Assembly (NCBI GenBank): GCA_026018925.1
Contig: JAKSZU010000009.1
Coordinates: forward strand, 33,588,583 to 33,652,582
DNA length: 64,000 nucleotides
Direction of reading: 5' to 3'
Origin: Tupaia tana
Lineage: Eukaryota > Chordata > Mammalia > Scandentia > Tupaiidae
The notes under the pieces are model-generated. The model was not told the DNA's origin and did not search any database. It saw nothing but the letters and a program-made list of their open reading frames with translations. Positions 63,898 through 64,000 of this stretch are shown in pieces (position 1 is the first letter of the stretch; every line of letters begins with the position of its first letter). A program made the position numbers and the translations under genes.

Positions 63898-64000
63898 GGG
63901 CAGCAGGTGGCATGGTGGTTAAAGAGCTGGAATCCCACTCCCACATAGCTGACTGCAGTTTGAGTCCCAGACCTGGTGACTTGCTTTCTCACTTTACCTC
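63898..64000 (+). mobile_element. tSINE, likely S form, cut by the window end
   Basis: Head gggggcagcaggtggcatgg; ggtgacttgctttctcactt joins head and CT tract directly, as in the short form. Confidence 0.75.

Overview
The window is mammalian nuclear DNA. It contains ancient eutherian repeats (L2, MIR, L1M, Tigger/MER2, MER5A), LINE-1 relatives and roughly 65 copies of tRNA-derived SINEs. I see no Alu, B1/B2/ID, carnivore CAN, bovid, equid or vespertilionid SINE, so I place it as a placental mammal outside those well-known groups without naming a species. I find no intact multi-exon host gene and no host RNA gene. Host-derived coding sequence occurs only as retrocopies.

Three retrocopies are recognisable. 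(1) A nearly full-length SCAPER processed pseudogene (about 2925-16392) has an identical 15-bp A-rich repeat at both ends. It carries an internal inverted segment and was later split by a LINE-1, two ORF1-only LINEs and a SINE. (2) An MRPL30 processed pseudogene lies on the minus strand (about 39266-38336). (3) A ZNF740 zinc-finger retrocopy (about 48.7-51.6 kb) still has an open frame through its three fingers.

The most interesting content is a set of LINE-1 relatives that carry ORF1 but no ORF2 (HAL1-like), with four near-full-length copies at 6642-9441, 13164-15845, 21557-24192 and 55384-58357. Each has target-site duplications (TSDs), and each has direct repeats (monomers) at its 5' end. 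All share a short 3'-terminal motif with the autonomous LINE-1 copies in the window. One copy keeps an uninterrupted 333-codon ORF1. The 5' monomers differ in sequence between the two HAL1-like subfamilies and the autonomous LINE-1, while the 3' end is common. This fits a parasitic element using the LINE-1 replication protein.

Layout: 0-2.9 kb, SINEs and old L1. 2.9-16.4 kb, SCAPER retrocopy with its insertions. 16.4-21.5 kb, L2 pieces and SINEs. 21.5-24.2 kb, HAL1-b. 24.2-32 kb, L2, a Tigger element and nested SINEs. 32-39.6 kb, L1 tails, an old L1M, a SINE/L1 chimera and MRPL30. 39.6-48 kb, SINEs, MIR, L2 and an unrecognised stretch. 48-51.6 kb, ZNF740 retrocopy. 51.6-58.6 kb, a retroviral LTR and one old L1M split by at least six later insertions, including HAL1-a. 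58.6-64 kb, MIR, MER5A and SINEs.

SINE names used below are mine. tSINE-A: young, CpG-rich, about 260 bp, with a tRNA-like head, a GC-rich body with a C6/G6 palindrome, a CT-rich tract and poly(A). tSINE-B: older copies of the same plan. tSINE-S: short form, with the head joined directly to the CT tract. tSINE-C: different body and a tail ending like catgaaaaaattaa. tSINE-D: head reading ccagccccatagcctagtgg. Boundaries are read by eye and can be off by several bases.
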